Shown: in pieces, positions 1 to 11,072 of the stretch
How positions within the stretch are numbered: the stretch's first letter is position 1
How the letters are laid out: every line of letters begins with the position of its first letter
Origin: Boesenbergia rotunda
Taxonomy: Eukaryota; Streptophyta; Magnoliopsida; Zingiberales; Zingiberaceae
Length of the DNA stretch: 64,000 nucleotides
Direction: 5' to 3'
Assembly (NCBI GenBank): GCA_024364735.1
Contig: JAGFNQ010009462.1
Coordinates: 62,001 to 126,000, forward strand
Notes under the pieces: generated by a model
The model's database searches: none
Told to the model about the DNA's origin: nothing
The model's input: the letters and a program-made list of their open reading frames with translations, nothing else
Position numbers and translations under genes: made by a program

Positions 1-217
1 GAAGACCTACTAAGGTAACGACACGGTCGATAGTCGACGACCCACAGAAAAATAAGGGGTCGCCAAATGTACCGCCAAATGGGTCGGATCGTTACAATAA
101 AAAGGCGCCTTTTTATTGAACGACTCGGCCCATTTGGCGGTCCATTCGACGACCCCTTATTTTTCTGTGGGTCATCGACCGTCAACCGTCGACCGTGACG
201 TTACCTTACTAGGTCTT
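1..217. repeat. Long near-perfect palindrome (fold-back element)
   Basis: The two halves are inverted copies of about 106 bp each, centred on GGCGCC at 104-109. The left end (gaagacctactaaggtaacg) reappears inverted at 197-217, and the gacccacagaaaaataagg segment at 40-58 is mirrored near 153-172. Only scattered mismatches separate the arms, so it is probably young or maintained by a fold-back transposition or replication process. No coding potential is seen. Confidence 0.85.
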
Positions 218-408
218 CCCACCCCCTGGACAGTGGATTTTTGCCTTCCCTAGGATTCGAATCCTAGACCCAAGCTTAAGTACTAGTTCTTTATGAATCC
301 TGGTAGCTCAATTGGTTACCAGGATTCATAAAGAACTAGTACTTAAGCCTGGGTCTAGGGTTCGAATCCTGGGGAAGGCAAAAATCCACTGTCCAGGGGG
401 TGGGAAGA
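212..408. repeat. Second palindrome with a tRNA-like A box / B box in loop and arm
   Basis: The arms (about 212-300 and 318-407) are inverted copies that flank a short loop. The loop region reads TGGTAGCTCAATTGGTTA (about 301-318), close to a tRNA A box. GGTTCGAATCC in the right arm (about 359-369) is a good B box, about 40 bp downstream, the usual distance for an internal Pol III promoter. The left arm has the mirrored copy. It could be a tRNA-derived SINE that was inverted-duplicated; I see no full tRNA cloverleaf. Confidence 0.7.
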
Positions 409-480
409 CCTAGTAAGGTAACGACACGGTCGGCGATCGACGGTCGACGGTCGACGACCAATAGAAAAATAAGGGGTCGC
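403..480. repeat. Third copy of the first palindrome's outer arm
   Basis: gaagacctagtaaggtaacgacacggtcg and the following segment up to aaaataaggggtcgc repeat positions 1-64 in direct orientation. With 1-217 and 212-408 the order is arm, inverted arm, second palindrome, arm, which suggests nested or tandem insertion of fold-back units. Confidence 0.7.
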
Positions 481-499
481 GAATGGACAGCCAAATGGG

Positions 500-770
500 C
501 CGGGTCATTACAACTTCAAGGGCACACGTGAAGGGTGGCATGGAGGCAAGCCAAGGGAAGGCTTGTGTGTGCATCCGAGGGACGATAGCCAGAGGAAGAA
601 GACTTCAAGGGGCAAGCCAAAGGAGCATAACTGAAGGCACATGTGAAGGAGAGTATTCGGAGTGAATGTAAGTGAGTGGAGAGGCTGGGCAATCGACTGG
701 TAGGAGGTAGTCTACAGCCAAAACTCACAAAAAATATTCAGCCTGGACCAGTTGACTGCCCTAGGGGACC
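500..770 (+). repeat. Diverged LTR scrap of the S1/S2 copia type
   Basis: The stretch gaagggtggcatggaggcaagc followed by gcatccgagggacga matches the repeated segment inside the S1 LTR (about 29548-29610). Two degenerate copies of the CAGTCGACTG word follow at about 690 and 749. It is an incomplete, old LTR remnant between fold-back copies. Confidence 0.55.
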
Positions 771-825
771 ATAGAGGCAGGGCCGCTACATAGAGGCGGG
801 GCCGCTACATAAAAAGCGTCTTTTT

Positions 826-1065
826 ATTGTAACGACACGGTCTCTCAACCCCTTTGGCAGCCAAATCAACATTTAGTGGCCCAACAACCTGGCCTCTCGG
901 CCCAACAACCTGGCGGCCAAACAACATTTGGCAGCCCAACTATGTCGTCGGCCAACAACCGATGCCGACGACCAACAACCGTGTCGTTACTCACTAGGAC
1001 TTCCCATCCCTGGTCAGTGGATTTTTGCCTTTCTCAGGATTCGATCTCTAGACCTCCATGATAAG
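826..1065. repeat. Decayed copy of the fold-back / tRNA-like repeat
   Basis: tgtaacgacacggtc, the tandem ggcccaacaacctggc words, gtgtcgttac, and then cccatccctggtcagtggatttttgcctt with ggattcgatctctagacc all echo positions 1-370 in a diverged state. The 771-825 stretch holds two copies of atagaggcRgggccgctacat and a relic of the aaggcgcctttttattg centre. Confidence 0.6.
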
Positions 1066-1069
1066 TACT

Positions 1070-1368
1070 AGAGTTATATAAAGTGTTAGACTGCATTTTA
1101 TCCATTGTTAGTAAGGGGAGGTCGATGATTCGACTTCCTCACTTGGTCATGATGTACGCGCTAGAGAGGAGTTTAGACATTGATGTCACCCTACATGTGT
1201 TTAAATCCATTGTCCATTTTTCCCATAGTGTTAATAGGAAGATATACATGCCCTTTTGACATGTCCTGACCGAGTTCATTGAGTCTAGGGGTATATGCAC
1301 GACTAGCGGTTAGGTACGTCACTTGTCCAAGGACTATGATTGAATTGGTGCACGCCAGTTGTCCTTGT
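1070..1368 (+). pseudogene. S1 env-like ORF, left fragment (broken by S2)
   Basis: This stretch aligns base by base with the 3' part of the S2 env-like ORF (about 15620-15898): the region around MMYALER, the DVTLHVF segment and the RHLSKDYD end are recognisable. It has several in-frame stops (TGA near 1258, another near 1310, TGA at about 1341). It breaks off at cttgt (1364-1368), where S2 begins, and resumes at 27975. It is therefore the left half of a target copy of the same family into which S2 jumped. Confidence 0.8.
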
Positions 1369-2072
1369 TGTTGGGGCAATCGACCCTGGGATGATATGGA
1401 GGATCATGATATTTTGATGTGTGGGCAATATGGTTAAGTTAGGATGTGTGTTGTTCTCATATGTGTACATGAGTGTGCAGGTATATAGGTACACATGGAC
1501 GTGGTTGATGTCTTCAGGTGAAGGATGACATGGAGGCAAGCTGGAGGCTTTCGTGCGCATCTGACGGACCGTTGGATAGCAGAGATGATGAGCCGAGAGA
1601 CGCGGACTTCGAGTTGTATATGAAGGGTGGCATGGAGGCAAACTGGAGGTTTGCGTGCGCATCTGAGGGACGAGGGCCGAAGATGAAGAGGGCGTGAAGG
1701 CAACAGTCATAACTGCTGGTGAAGAGTCAACTGAGTTATAAGGGTCTAAGTATGCGTGTTTGTACTAAGGGGCTAAGCCAGGAGGGTTTGAGTGCGGAGC
1801 GACTTGTACTTAGGAGTGAACCCTAGGCTTAGGTGTGTACCAGTCGACTGGCCCGTGGGCAGTCGACTGGTATAGGCTGAAACAGGCTGGCAGATTCGAA
1901 TGTTGTTTTGTAACGGTCAAATCTGAGTGAGACCAGTCGACTGCCCCAGGGGTAGTCGACTGATAGCGGCTGTTTCAGATTCAAGCCCTATTTAAAGGGG
2001 CTCGTTTCCTACTAGTTCACTTGACGAAACTTACTTGGGTAAAGTAAGATAGTAGTCTACTGTGATCAAAGT
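1369..2072 (+). repeat. S2 5' LTR, first part (U3 and promoter)
   Basis: It carries the LTR start, a roughly 105-bp internal duplication (gatggcatggaggcaagctgg near 1526 and again near 1626), two palindrome pairs and a TATA-like box at 1989. It is cut by C1 after 2072; CAAAG at 2068-2072 is one copy of C1's target duplication. The LTR resumes at 12262. Confidence 0.85.
1841..1997 (+). promoter_or_regulatory. Two CAGTCGACTG pairs plus TATA-like box in the S2 LTR
   Basis: Palindromes start at 1841 and 1860, then at 1934 and 1953, so each pair has a 19-nt start-to-start distance. TATTTAAAGG lies at 1989, followed by ggctcg. The 3' LTR copy has the same layout (27478/27497, 27571/27590, TATA 27626), as does the S1 LTR (29869/29888, 29949/29968, TATA 30005). 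Reading it as a promoter with upstream dyad sites is inference. Confidence 0.6.
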
Positions 2073-4343
2073 GTTGGGACCGGGTGCATGTTGACAAGGA
2101 TACGGGTTCGTAAAATTTTAAATTTTTACGTGCAGCGGAAGAATTAGTATAAAATAATTTCTCAAATTATTTTAACCACGTATCTAGCATGCAACCTTAT
2201 GATGTGTTGACATGATCATAAATTAAAACATTGCGGAAAAGTAAACTAATTTACTTTGTACCTCGCGTAACTCGAAGAAAGGGACGAGATCCAACTGTAG
2301 CGTCCCTTGGAAGCTCCGCCTCTATTCGCGTCCACGGCGAGTTCTCTTCGGGATGACTTCGCAAAGTCACGAGTTTTGTGCTGACGAGAACTACTAGATT
2401 CTCTAAAGGCACAACTAGAAGATCATGAGAGAAGAAAGGAAACTAACCACCAAGAAACGGAATCTAAATTCCGGGAAGGAAGGAGACGCGATCCGCTTCT
2501 TCTTCTTCTTCGTTGGCTCCTTCTTGGTGATGACAACTCACGGCAATCCCTTGGATTGGGAGGGAGATGCGCCGACCCTAGGTGGGTGGACGCCGGCCCT
2601 AGGGTGAGCAAAGGGGGGCGCCGGCCCTAGGAGGAAAGGAGAAGGAGAGGGAGAGATTAAGAGAGAGAGGAAGAGAATTAATCTCTTAATCACTTAATTA
2701 GGAATTCAAGGCTTGCCTTTGGTTCCTTTATATAGTATCCTCTCCCTTGCCAAGTCTCCCTCTTAACGGAATTTTAATAAGAAATTTATCCTATAAATTT
2801 TCTTATGAATTATTCCGTTTAAGCCAAGTTTTATTATAACTAACTTTATAATAAAACAAATACATCTCTCCTTTTATTATGGAATAAATTTTACAAGAAA
2901 TTTATAAATTTTCTTTATTATGGTAAAATCAATTCATAATTGATTTTATAGAATTAAAATAAACCATTCCATGGATCATTTTAATTTCAAAAAAAAGAAT
3001 AAATTTCTTTATATAAATTTCTTTATACAAAATTATTTATCCATAATTTATAAAACAAATCGCGCTAGATTTATTTTATTAATTAAACCAAATAAATTGG
3101 TTTCTCCCCAAGTGGTGGCCGGCCAAAACAAAGAGGGTTGGCACCCTCTTTGGCCGGCCAAACCGAGCCGAACTCATCGCGAATTAAACTCATTTAATTC
3201 GCCCAATAAGCCTTCAAAAGACTTAGCCATTTTTAGCTTCCGTTGCGCCTCTGATTAACTCAGATTCGACTTATTTCTCTTGATCGGAAAATCCAATTTT
3301 CAACTCGTTTTAAATCCCTCGGATTACTCGTAGTGCGTGTGACTAAATAGGCTTTCGATTTATGTTGGCCGTCTACAATCAACTAATTATAGAACGATCA
3401 TGAGTGGCACCTAGTATACATCATGACCCCCAATTAATCGAAAGATCAACGGTTGACCTCAGAAGTAATTCTGAAACCCTTCAGCAGCTCTAATGAATCG
3501 TGCCTCATTCCCTTCACCATCTTATACCCACTTGGTTCAGGACATGGTCTGTGTGTGTCAGTCCCCACTAGGCTGACTACGTCACACCTAGCCCAAGTAG
3601 TGTCTTTCTCGTCCTTTGGATTTCTAATTACTCTCATGTATTTAAGAGACTCATACTCTAAACATGACATGCTCTGGCCAGAGGCTTTGAGTAACAATCC
3701 GACGATAGGCCTGGGTATACATCTCCTCGCAAGGAGTGGTGAATCCTTTGTAGGCTGTTCAAACATCTTCGGGCACTTCGACTTATACCCAATCATCCTG
3801 GGTCCACACCTCCTTGGAGATGCTTGCTTAAGATGTTAAAGTATAAGTCTCCATGACCAAGATGACTTGAATACCGCAAGTCAAAGGAACATCGCACTTA
3901 AGCTGCAGTAAGAACTTCACTGACATATCTATATAGATTACCATATGAAGTTTTACAGCTAGTCACTCCAATGAACTAGTTCCCTTAACTAGCATCAATG
4001 TTTATCTCCGGTCATCCCAATGTCACCAGCCAGTGAGAATCAGCTGATTAGAGAATAACCCATGCTAGTCTCAACAGTATTGATAGTGTCTGTTTTTATC
4101 AATTCATCGACTAGGGATATTTTCAATACTTCACAATTGCACATGTAGAGATAATCACTAGTTGTGATCTCATCACAAATTCTCTTATGCTGTGAATTGT
4201 ATTGCGGACATTCAGTAGATGAGTTTAAGATCCCAATCAAATACACAAACATGTATACTCAAATAGTGAATTTTCATTTATTAAAATAAATGTTTACAAT
4301 CATAAGGCGATTGCCTTAGGACACTTCTCTCATATCACTAACA
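2073..4343 (-). repeat. C1 3' LTR (left copy)
   Basis: 2271 bp, near-identical to 9974-12256. It has a TATA-type box on the minus strand (2725-2734), three GCGCCGRCCCTAGG words at about 2570-2633, a GGCCGGCC hairpin at 3117-3159 and AT-rich stretches. A 128-codon frame on + (3453-3839) and a 116-codon frame on - are open in both LTR copies but resemble no known protein; LTR identity explains their conservation. Confidence 0.93.
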
Positions 4344-4357
4344 AACTCCCACTTGGC

Positions 4358-5851
4358 CTAATGCCAATCGCTACGGTATCCAATACCACAGGCTCTAACA
4401 TGACCCTCAAACTTGCTCTGAGGCAAGGCCTTAGTTAAAGGATCCGCTAAATTCCTTTCAGTGGGAATTTTCTCAATTTGTATATCATTCCTACTTATAA
4501 TCTCTCTGATCAGATGATAGCGGCGAAGCACGTGTTTGGATCGCTGATGAGACCTTGGTTCCTTTGCTTGTGCAATTGCTCCATTGTTGTCGCAGTAAAC
4601 CGGCACTGCTTCATCAATGGTTGGAACCACACCAAGTTCGGAGACAAACTTCTTGATCCAGACTGCTTCCTTTGCTGCTTCCGAAGCTGCGATATATTCC
4701 GCTTCCGTGGTAGAATCCGCTACGGTGTCTTGTTTGGAACTCTTCCAACTTACTGCGCCTCCATTTAAAGTAAATACGTATCCAGACTGCGATTTGGAGT
4801 CATTCTTATCTGTCTGGAAACTGGCATCTGTATACCCACGTATTACCATATCTCCTTCTCCATATATTAGGAACACATCCTTAGTTCTTCTTAAGTACTT
4901 AAGGATTGTCTTGACAGCCGCCCAATGATCCATTCCTGTATCCGACTGGTATCTGCTTGTGACGCTCAAAGCATACGATACATCGGGCCTTGTACATAAC
5001 ATAGCATACATGATAGATCCTATCGCGGATGCATAAGGAATCTTATTCATGCAAATCCTCTCGTCTTCTGTGCGCGGACACATAGACTTTGAAAGGTTGA
5101 TCCCATGCCTGATGGGAAGGTAACCTTTCTTGGATTCCGACATGCTAAACCTTTTTAGCACTCGGTCTATATACGTAGACTGCGAAAGACCAAGCAACCG
5201 TTTTGATCTATCTTTATAGATTCTAATCCCAAGGATATAGGTTGCTTCTCCCAGGTCTTTCATGGAGAAAGTTTTGGACAACCAAATTTTAACTGTCTAT
5301 AAGACTGATATATCGTTTCCTATAAGCACTAGGAATACGACTGCACTCCCACTAACCTTCTTGTACACACAAGGTTCGTCAGGATTTTGTGAGAAATCAA
5401 ACTCTTTGATTGTCTCATCAAAACGGATGTTCCAGCTCCTAGATGCTTGCTTCAGTCCATATATGGATCGTCGAAGCTTGCATACTTTGGTTTTATCAAC
5501 CGATGTGAAACCTTCAGGTTGTATCATGTATACATCCTCAAGCATGTTTCCATTAAGGAAAGTTGTTTTCACATCCATTTGCCATATCTCATAATCATAA
5601 TGAGCTGCTATGGCTAGGAGCATCCGAATGGATTTAAGCATAGCTACTGGCGAATAGGTTTCGTCATAATCAATTCCTTGTTTCTGACGATATCCTTTTG
5701 CCACTAATCTAGCCTTAAAGGTAACAACATTACCTTCCATGTCGGTTTTCTTCTTGAAAACCCACTTGCACCCTATGGGCTTAATCCCTTCAGGTGGGTT
5801 AACCAAGTCCCATACTTGATTTTCGTACATGGAATCCATTTCCGACTTCAT
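4358..5851 (-). pseudogene. C1 reverse transcriptase - RNase H (copia)
   Basis: This would copy element RNA into DNA. Read leftward from 5851, the RT palm N-terminal part is clear: WVFKKK, FKARLVAKGY, ETYSPVA, MDVKT-FLNG and YGLKQASR. The frame is then closed by a TAG at 5294-5296 and continues in the same frame from 5281 to 4358 with SYALS, TEAEYIA and the end motif NLADPLTKAL of copia RNase H. The catalytic Tyr-Val-Asp-Asp is missing: FLVL runs straight into IGNDI near 5315-5340, an apparent 21-bp in-frame loss. A frameshift near 5850 separates it from integrase. Family identity is certain; activity is excluded. Confidence 0.92.
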
Positions 5852-7440
5852 GGCTTCAAGCCATTTGTCCCTTTCTGCATTTTCAGAACATCTTCATAAC
5901 TGATAGGTTCGTCATCGCTTATGAGTAACACGTCATTCGATTCGCTTATGAGAAATCCGTATCTCTCTGGAATATTGCGTGTCCTATCAGATCTACGAAG
6001 AGGTGGTGTTGTTTTAGGTTCAACTGATAGCTCATCATTATGAGTTATTGGTTGTGGGTCTAGACTAGGTGTCTCTGTAATGTCTATTGGAGTTTCTTGA
6101 ACTTCATCAAGTTCAATGCCACTCCCACTGTTTTCTTGTAAAAGAAATTCTTTTTCTAGAAATACAGCATGCCTTGAAACAAACACCTTTTGTTCCAAGG
6201 GATGATAGAATTGGTAACCCTTCGTTTCCTTAGGGTATCCAATAAATAGACATTTATCAGACTTAGCATCCAATTTGTCTGATACAGTCCACTTCACATA
6301 AGCAGGACAACCCCATATCTTAAGGTGAGTTAAGTGAGGTTTCTTACTATTCCATGTCTCATATGGAGTAGTAGAGACTACCTTGGTCGGGACTCTGTTT
6401 AGCAAGTAAACAGCTGTCTTAAGTGCATAGCCCCAAAAGGATTTTGGAAGAGTTGCATGATTCATCATCGACCTAACCATGTCCATTAAGGTTCGGTTGC
6501 GCCTCTCAGATACACCATTATGCTGTGGTGTATACGGCGGAGTCCATTGGGACAATATCCCATTGTCCCTAAGATAATCTTGAAACTCTTGACTTAAGTA
6601 TTCACCACCTCGATCGGATCGAAGTATCTTAATACTTTTGCCAAGCTGTTTCTCTACTTCATTTCTGAACTATTTGAATTTCTCAAAAGCTTCAGATTTG
6701 TGTTTCATCAAGAACACATACCCGAATCGTGAGTGATCATCGATAAAGGTGATGAAGTAGCTATAGCCTCCTTGTGCAAGAGTTGACATTGGTCCACATA
6801 CATCAGTATGTATTAGACCAAGCAATTCTCCCACTGGATTACCTTTTCCAGAAAAGGGTAATTTGGTCATCTTGCCTTTTAAGCATGATTCGCATGTATC
6901 AAATGAACCGGGTTCAAATGATTCCAGAATTCCACATCGGTGTAATTCGGTCATGCGTTTCTTACTTACATGGCCAAGACGGCAATGCCAAGTGTAGGAG
7001 TCTATTCGATTATCTATTCGAGCACGTTTGTTGCTAACTTCGATATTGAAAACGTCATTGGATAAATCTAACGTGTAGATACCATTGCACAAAGTTCCAT
7101 TCCCATAAAGAACGCCATTTAAAGTTATGTAACAACAATTGTTACTAAAAGTTAAATGATAACCCTTTTCATTCAAACATGAAATAGATACAATGTTCTT
7201 TATTAACGAAGGAACAAAATAACAATTATCCAATTCTAAGACACGTCCAGTGGGGAGCTTTAGCAAATATGTTCCGATGGCAACAGCAGCAATCTTTGCT
7301 CCATTTCCAACTCGCAAATTTGCTTCTCCTTTGACGAGTCTTCTTCTATTCCTTAGCCCCTGTATGTCATTACATATATGTGAGCTACACCCAGTATCAA
7401 GTACCCAGGTATTTGAGGAAATAGAGTGACATTCAATAAC
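5848..7440 (-). pseudogene. C1 protease - integrase (copia)
   Basis: Aspartic protease is marked by Asp-Thr-Gly-Cys at 7387-7398. The GAG-pre-integrase zinc region follows (WHCRLGHV, then C..C in TCESCLKGK), then the integrase core with HTDVCGPM, DDHSRFGYVFL, SDRGGEY and NGVSERRNRTL. An in-frame TAG at 6667-6669 cuts the core between its first two acidic residues. The frame then reopens to 5848 and includes the copia linker with RRSDRTRNIPERYG. A frameshift at its end breaks the link to RT. Neighbours on the minus strand are gag (upstream) and RT (downstream). Confidence 0.9.
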
Positions 7441-7480
7441 GAAGATACCTAAGAGGATGGGGCATCGGATGCCTTATTCT

Positions 7481-8257
7481 TCAAGGACTCAAGATAAACC
7501 TTGCAGTTTCTTCGCCAGTGACCCTCCTTGCCACAATGATGGCAAGTTCCTTTTGGTTTCTTTTCAGCTTTTTGGCCTTTTTCTTCTTCCCTTTATTCTG
7601 TTCTTTGGCCTTCCTCTTAGAACCTTTCTTCGAGGAACCAACTAACAGTACCGTCTTTTGATCCGGCTTTACAGAAGGCTCCACAGTCTTCAGCAGGTTG
7701 AGCAACTCAGGAATGGTAGTCTCTAGTTTGTTCATCCGATAGTTCATCACAAATTGTGAATAACTTTTGGGCAAACAACTCAGAATTAAGTCAATACTTA
7801 GTTCATGATCCATTGCAAAACCGAGTGTGCTCAGTCGCTCAATGTACCCCAACATCTTTAACACAAACTGCGAGGCAGAAGTGCCTTCCTGCATCTTAGT
7901 GGTGAAGAGGAGTCTGGAGACTTCGAACCTTTCGGATCTCGCCTGCTCTTCAAACAACTCATGAAGATGGAAGATGATGGTATAAGCATCCATATGCTCA
8001 TGCTGCTTTTGCAGCTCAGGTATCATAGAGGCTAGCATGATGCAACTCGCAAGTTCAGAATCGGTCACATGTTTCTGATAGGCCATTAGCTGGTCTGGAG
8101 TTGCACCTTCTGGAGGATGGTTGGGAAGTTGATCTTCAAGGACATATGCAAGCTTCTCTGCCTTGAGGACTATCCTCAGGTTTCGAAGCCAGTCCATGAA
8201 GTTTGGCCCAGTCAGTTTATTGGTGTCCAAAATGGAACGCAAGTTTAGAGAAGACAT
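7481..8257 (-). pseudogene. C1 gag (copia, UBN2-like) with shifted zinc knuckle
   Basis: The capsid-type protein starts at ATG 8257 (MSSLNLRSIL). The N-terminal part with TGPNFMDWLRNLRIVL and the central part with LPKSYSQFVMNY are typical of copia gag. A Lys-rich tail follows. The CCHC zinc knuckle (pattern CxxCxxxxHxxxxC) lies at about 7503-7544 but in another frame, so a one-base shift in the A/G-rich stretch near 7580-7600 separates it from the capsid part. 258 codons are open; the family usually has the knuckle in frame. Confidence 0.88.
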
Positions 8258-9956
8258 GATCGAGTGATTAACCTAGAAATACAAATTGAGCTTATGTGAG
8301 AAGAATGATAAAGAATGTATCAATATACATTAATTAAAAATCCTATTTATTTTTCAAATTGAATAACCCTTTTTATCAATTCGGGAGATTGTAGGAACAT
8401 CTCCAAATAGGTTGATATCCAACCATAGATAAGAACAACCATGGCTGTGGCCATCAAGTTATTCTTAGCTATGAAGGTAGGTAATTATACCGATTACATA
8501 TCACATATATGTAACTATCACTTTATGCTATCAACTAATTGAATGTTTGCATAAATCATTGGGTTGTTAACTCATTAACAAGTATGCGACATTATACATA
8601 GCACCCAACTGCACCTCTCTTTGCATCGACCTTGGCTGTGGCACAACAAATCGATGCTCCAAGCTTAAGGCTGACCCATTAATCAAGAAATAGTTTTAAT
8701 ATGGTTGGAGCTCATTCAACCGTTTAGTCAGGCTTGGATGTGTCCAACAACCAAAACTAAGGATTGACCTCTGACTCCAACTATATTATTCATAAACTAA
8801 TTCCATGGTTTGAACATGTTGAGGTTCAAGCCGGGCATGGATGTGTCCATCAACCCAAACGAGAAACAAAACTCCGATTCTAACCATATTAATGGAAGGT
8901 GTTGGCCTTAATATTTTGTAAGGGGTTTTGGGTCTCATCCTTTCTTTTCTAAGCACATTCATGACATATAATTATGTCATGACTAACGATTTCCTTAATA
9001 AAGTATGTATGTGACTTAATTTATCAAGTCCCATGAATTGAATTAGGAACCGGATTTCCTAATTCTAATTTCATACTTTATTAAAGGAATTGTTTTGGGA
9101 AACAATTTCCTAAATTGTCATAATCAATTTCGGAAATAATATGTTTAAGACTTTGATTTCTCTAAATCAAATCTTATTAAATTAAGAGACAATTCCCTTA
9201 ATTCAACCACATATTATTTTCATGAAAATCTCATTTAAGAAACTCTATAGGAAACCATTTTCCTAATTAATTTTGGAGACAACAATATGTAAGAGCATCA
9301 CCTCTTAAATCATATTTTATTCATGGATTTAATTAATTACAACAAATCGTTTTCTAAGGGTGGCTCCCCGAGGCTCAGATACCCAAAGAAAAGTAATTTG
9401 TCGTAAATCCAATTTGGTCCGCTTCGGAAGCGTAACCAAATTAAACATGACAATTTCATTTAAAATTGGGAAATTAAATTACAACAACTAACTTTAAATT
9501 GGACGGCTCCCCGAGGCTCAATCCAAAATAAAGAATTTTGTTGTCAATTTAAAAACCAATTCAAATTTAATTGTCAATTAATTGTCCATAAATTTGTCTA
9601 GACTTTCTTGAAAGAAAGTGCCCAAAATTGCGAGATTTCATAATAGGTTTTCAGAATAATTGTAAGTTTCTGGTACAAAGAAAACTTACATATTTCCAAA
9701 ATTGGAAAATTTCTAAAATAGAAAATTTCCAAAATTGGAAAGTTTCCAAAGATGGGAAGTTTTCACAATTATCATAAAATTTCAGAAACTAGGATATTTC
9801 AAACGTTTGCGAAATTTCATGAGGATTTCCAAACTTTGAAATTCCTAAATCTAAAATTTATAATAATTGGAAAATTTCCATAATTGAAAATTTTTCCAAA
9901 ATTGAGATTATGACAAAGTTTTCCGCAAAACAATTATATGATTATGTCGAACACTA
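8258..9956 (-). other. C1 untranslated leader between 5' LTR and gag
   Basis: About 1.7 kb of AT-rich sequence without a supported gene. It contains many diverged short words (ttccaaaattgg types at 9690-9900) and two copies of tggctccccgaggctc (about 9361 and 9505). Packaging or leader functions are possible but nothing specific is seen. Confidence 0.6.
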
Positions 9957-9959
9957 ACC

Positions 9960-9972
9960 GGCTCTGATACCA
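9960..9972 (-). promoter_or_regulatory. C1 primer binding site
   Basis: On the minus strand TGGTATCAGAGCC directly follows the LTR end (one base between), complementary to the 3' end of initiator-Met tRNA. It fixes the element's orientation. Confidence 0.95.
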
Positions 9973-10626
9973 CTGTTGGGACCGGGTGCATGTTGACAAG
10001 GATACGGGTTCGTAAAATTTTAAATTTTTACGTGCAGCGGAAGAATTAGCATAAAATAATTTCTCAAATTATTTTAACCACGTATCTAGCATGCAACCTT
10101 ATGATGTGTGGACATGATCATAAATTAAAACTTTGCGGAAAAGTAAACTAATTTACTTTGTACCTCGCGTAACTCGAAGAAAGGGACGAGATCCAACCGT
10201 AGCGTCCCTTGGAAGCTCCGCCTCTATTCGCGTCCACGCCGAGTTCTCTTCGGGATGACTTCGCAAAGTCACGAGTTTTGTGCCGACGAGAACTACTAGA
10301 TTCTCTAAAGGCACAACTAGAAGATCAAGAGAGAAGAAAGGAAACTAACCACCAAGAAACGGAATCTAAATTCCGGGAAGGAAGGAGACGCGATCCGCTT
10401 CTTCTTCTTCTTCGTTGGCTCCTTCTTGGTGATGACAACTCACGGCAATCCCTTGGATTGGGAGGGTGATGCGCCGGCCCTAGGTGGGTGGACGCCGGCC
10501 CTAGGGTGAGCAAAGGGGGGCGCCGGCCCTAGGAGGAAAGGAGAAGGAGAGGGAGAGATTAAGAGAGAGAGGAAGAGAATTAATCTCTTGATCACTTAAT
10601 TAGGAATTCAAGGCTTGCCTTTGGTT

Positions 10627-10636
10627 CCTTTATATA
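10627..10636 (-). promoter_or_regulatory. TATA box of C1
   Basis: TATATAAAGG on the minus strand, duplicated at 2725-2734 in the other LTR. Downstream (leftward) lies the GA/CT-rich leader with the triplicated GCGCCGGCCCTAGG word. Promoter role inferred from LTR position. Confidence 0.6.
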
Positions 10637-11029
10637 GTATCCTCTCCCTTGCCAAGTCTCCCTCTTAACGGAATTTTAATAAGAAATTTATCCTATAAAT
10701 TTTCTTATGAATTATTCCGTTTAAGCCAAGTTTTATTATAACTAACTTTATAATAAAACAAATACATCTCTCCTTTTATTATGGAATAAATTTTACAAGA
10801 AATTTATAAATTTTCTTTATTATGGTAAAATCAATTCATAATTGATTTTATAGAATTAAAATAAACCATTCCATGGATCATTTTAATTTCCATAAAAAAG
10901 AATAAATTTCTATAAATTTCTTTATATAAATTTCTTTATACAAATTTATTTATCCATAATTTATAAAACAAATCGCGCTAGATTTATTTTATTAATTAAA
11001 CCAAATAAATTGGTTTCTCCCCAAGTGGT

Positions 11030-11072
11030 GGCCGGCCAAACCAAAGAGGGTTGGCACCCTCTTTGGCCGGCC
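11030..11072. repeat. Strong hairpin in the C1 LTR
   Basis: GGCCGGCC and CAAAGAGGGT are mirrored by ACCCTCTTTG and GGCCGGCC around a TGGC loop. The same structure is at 3117-3159 in the other LTR. Its role is unknown. Confidence 0.75.

Noticed and set aside
301..369. Functional tRNA gene
   Set aside because: A and B boxes are present but there is no acceptor stem or anticodon arm, and the region is part of a palindrome.
3453..3839. 128-codon open frame on + (also 11366-11752), with an open frame on the opposite strand, present in both C1 LTRs
   Set aside because: Its conservation is explained by the near-identity of the two LTRs; no domain, and it is antisense to the element.
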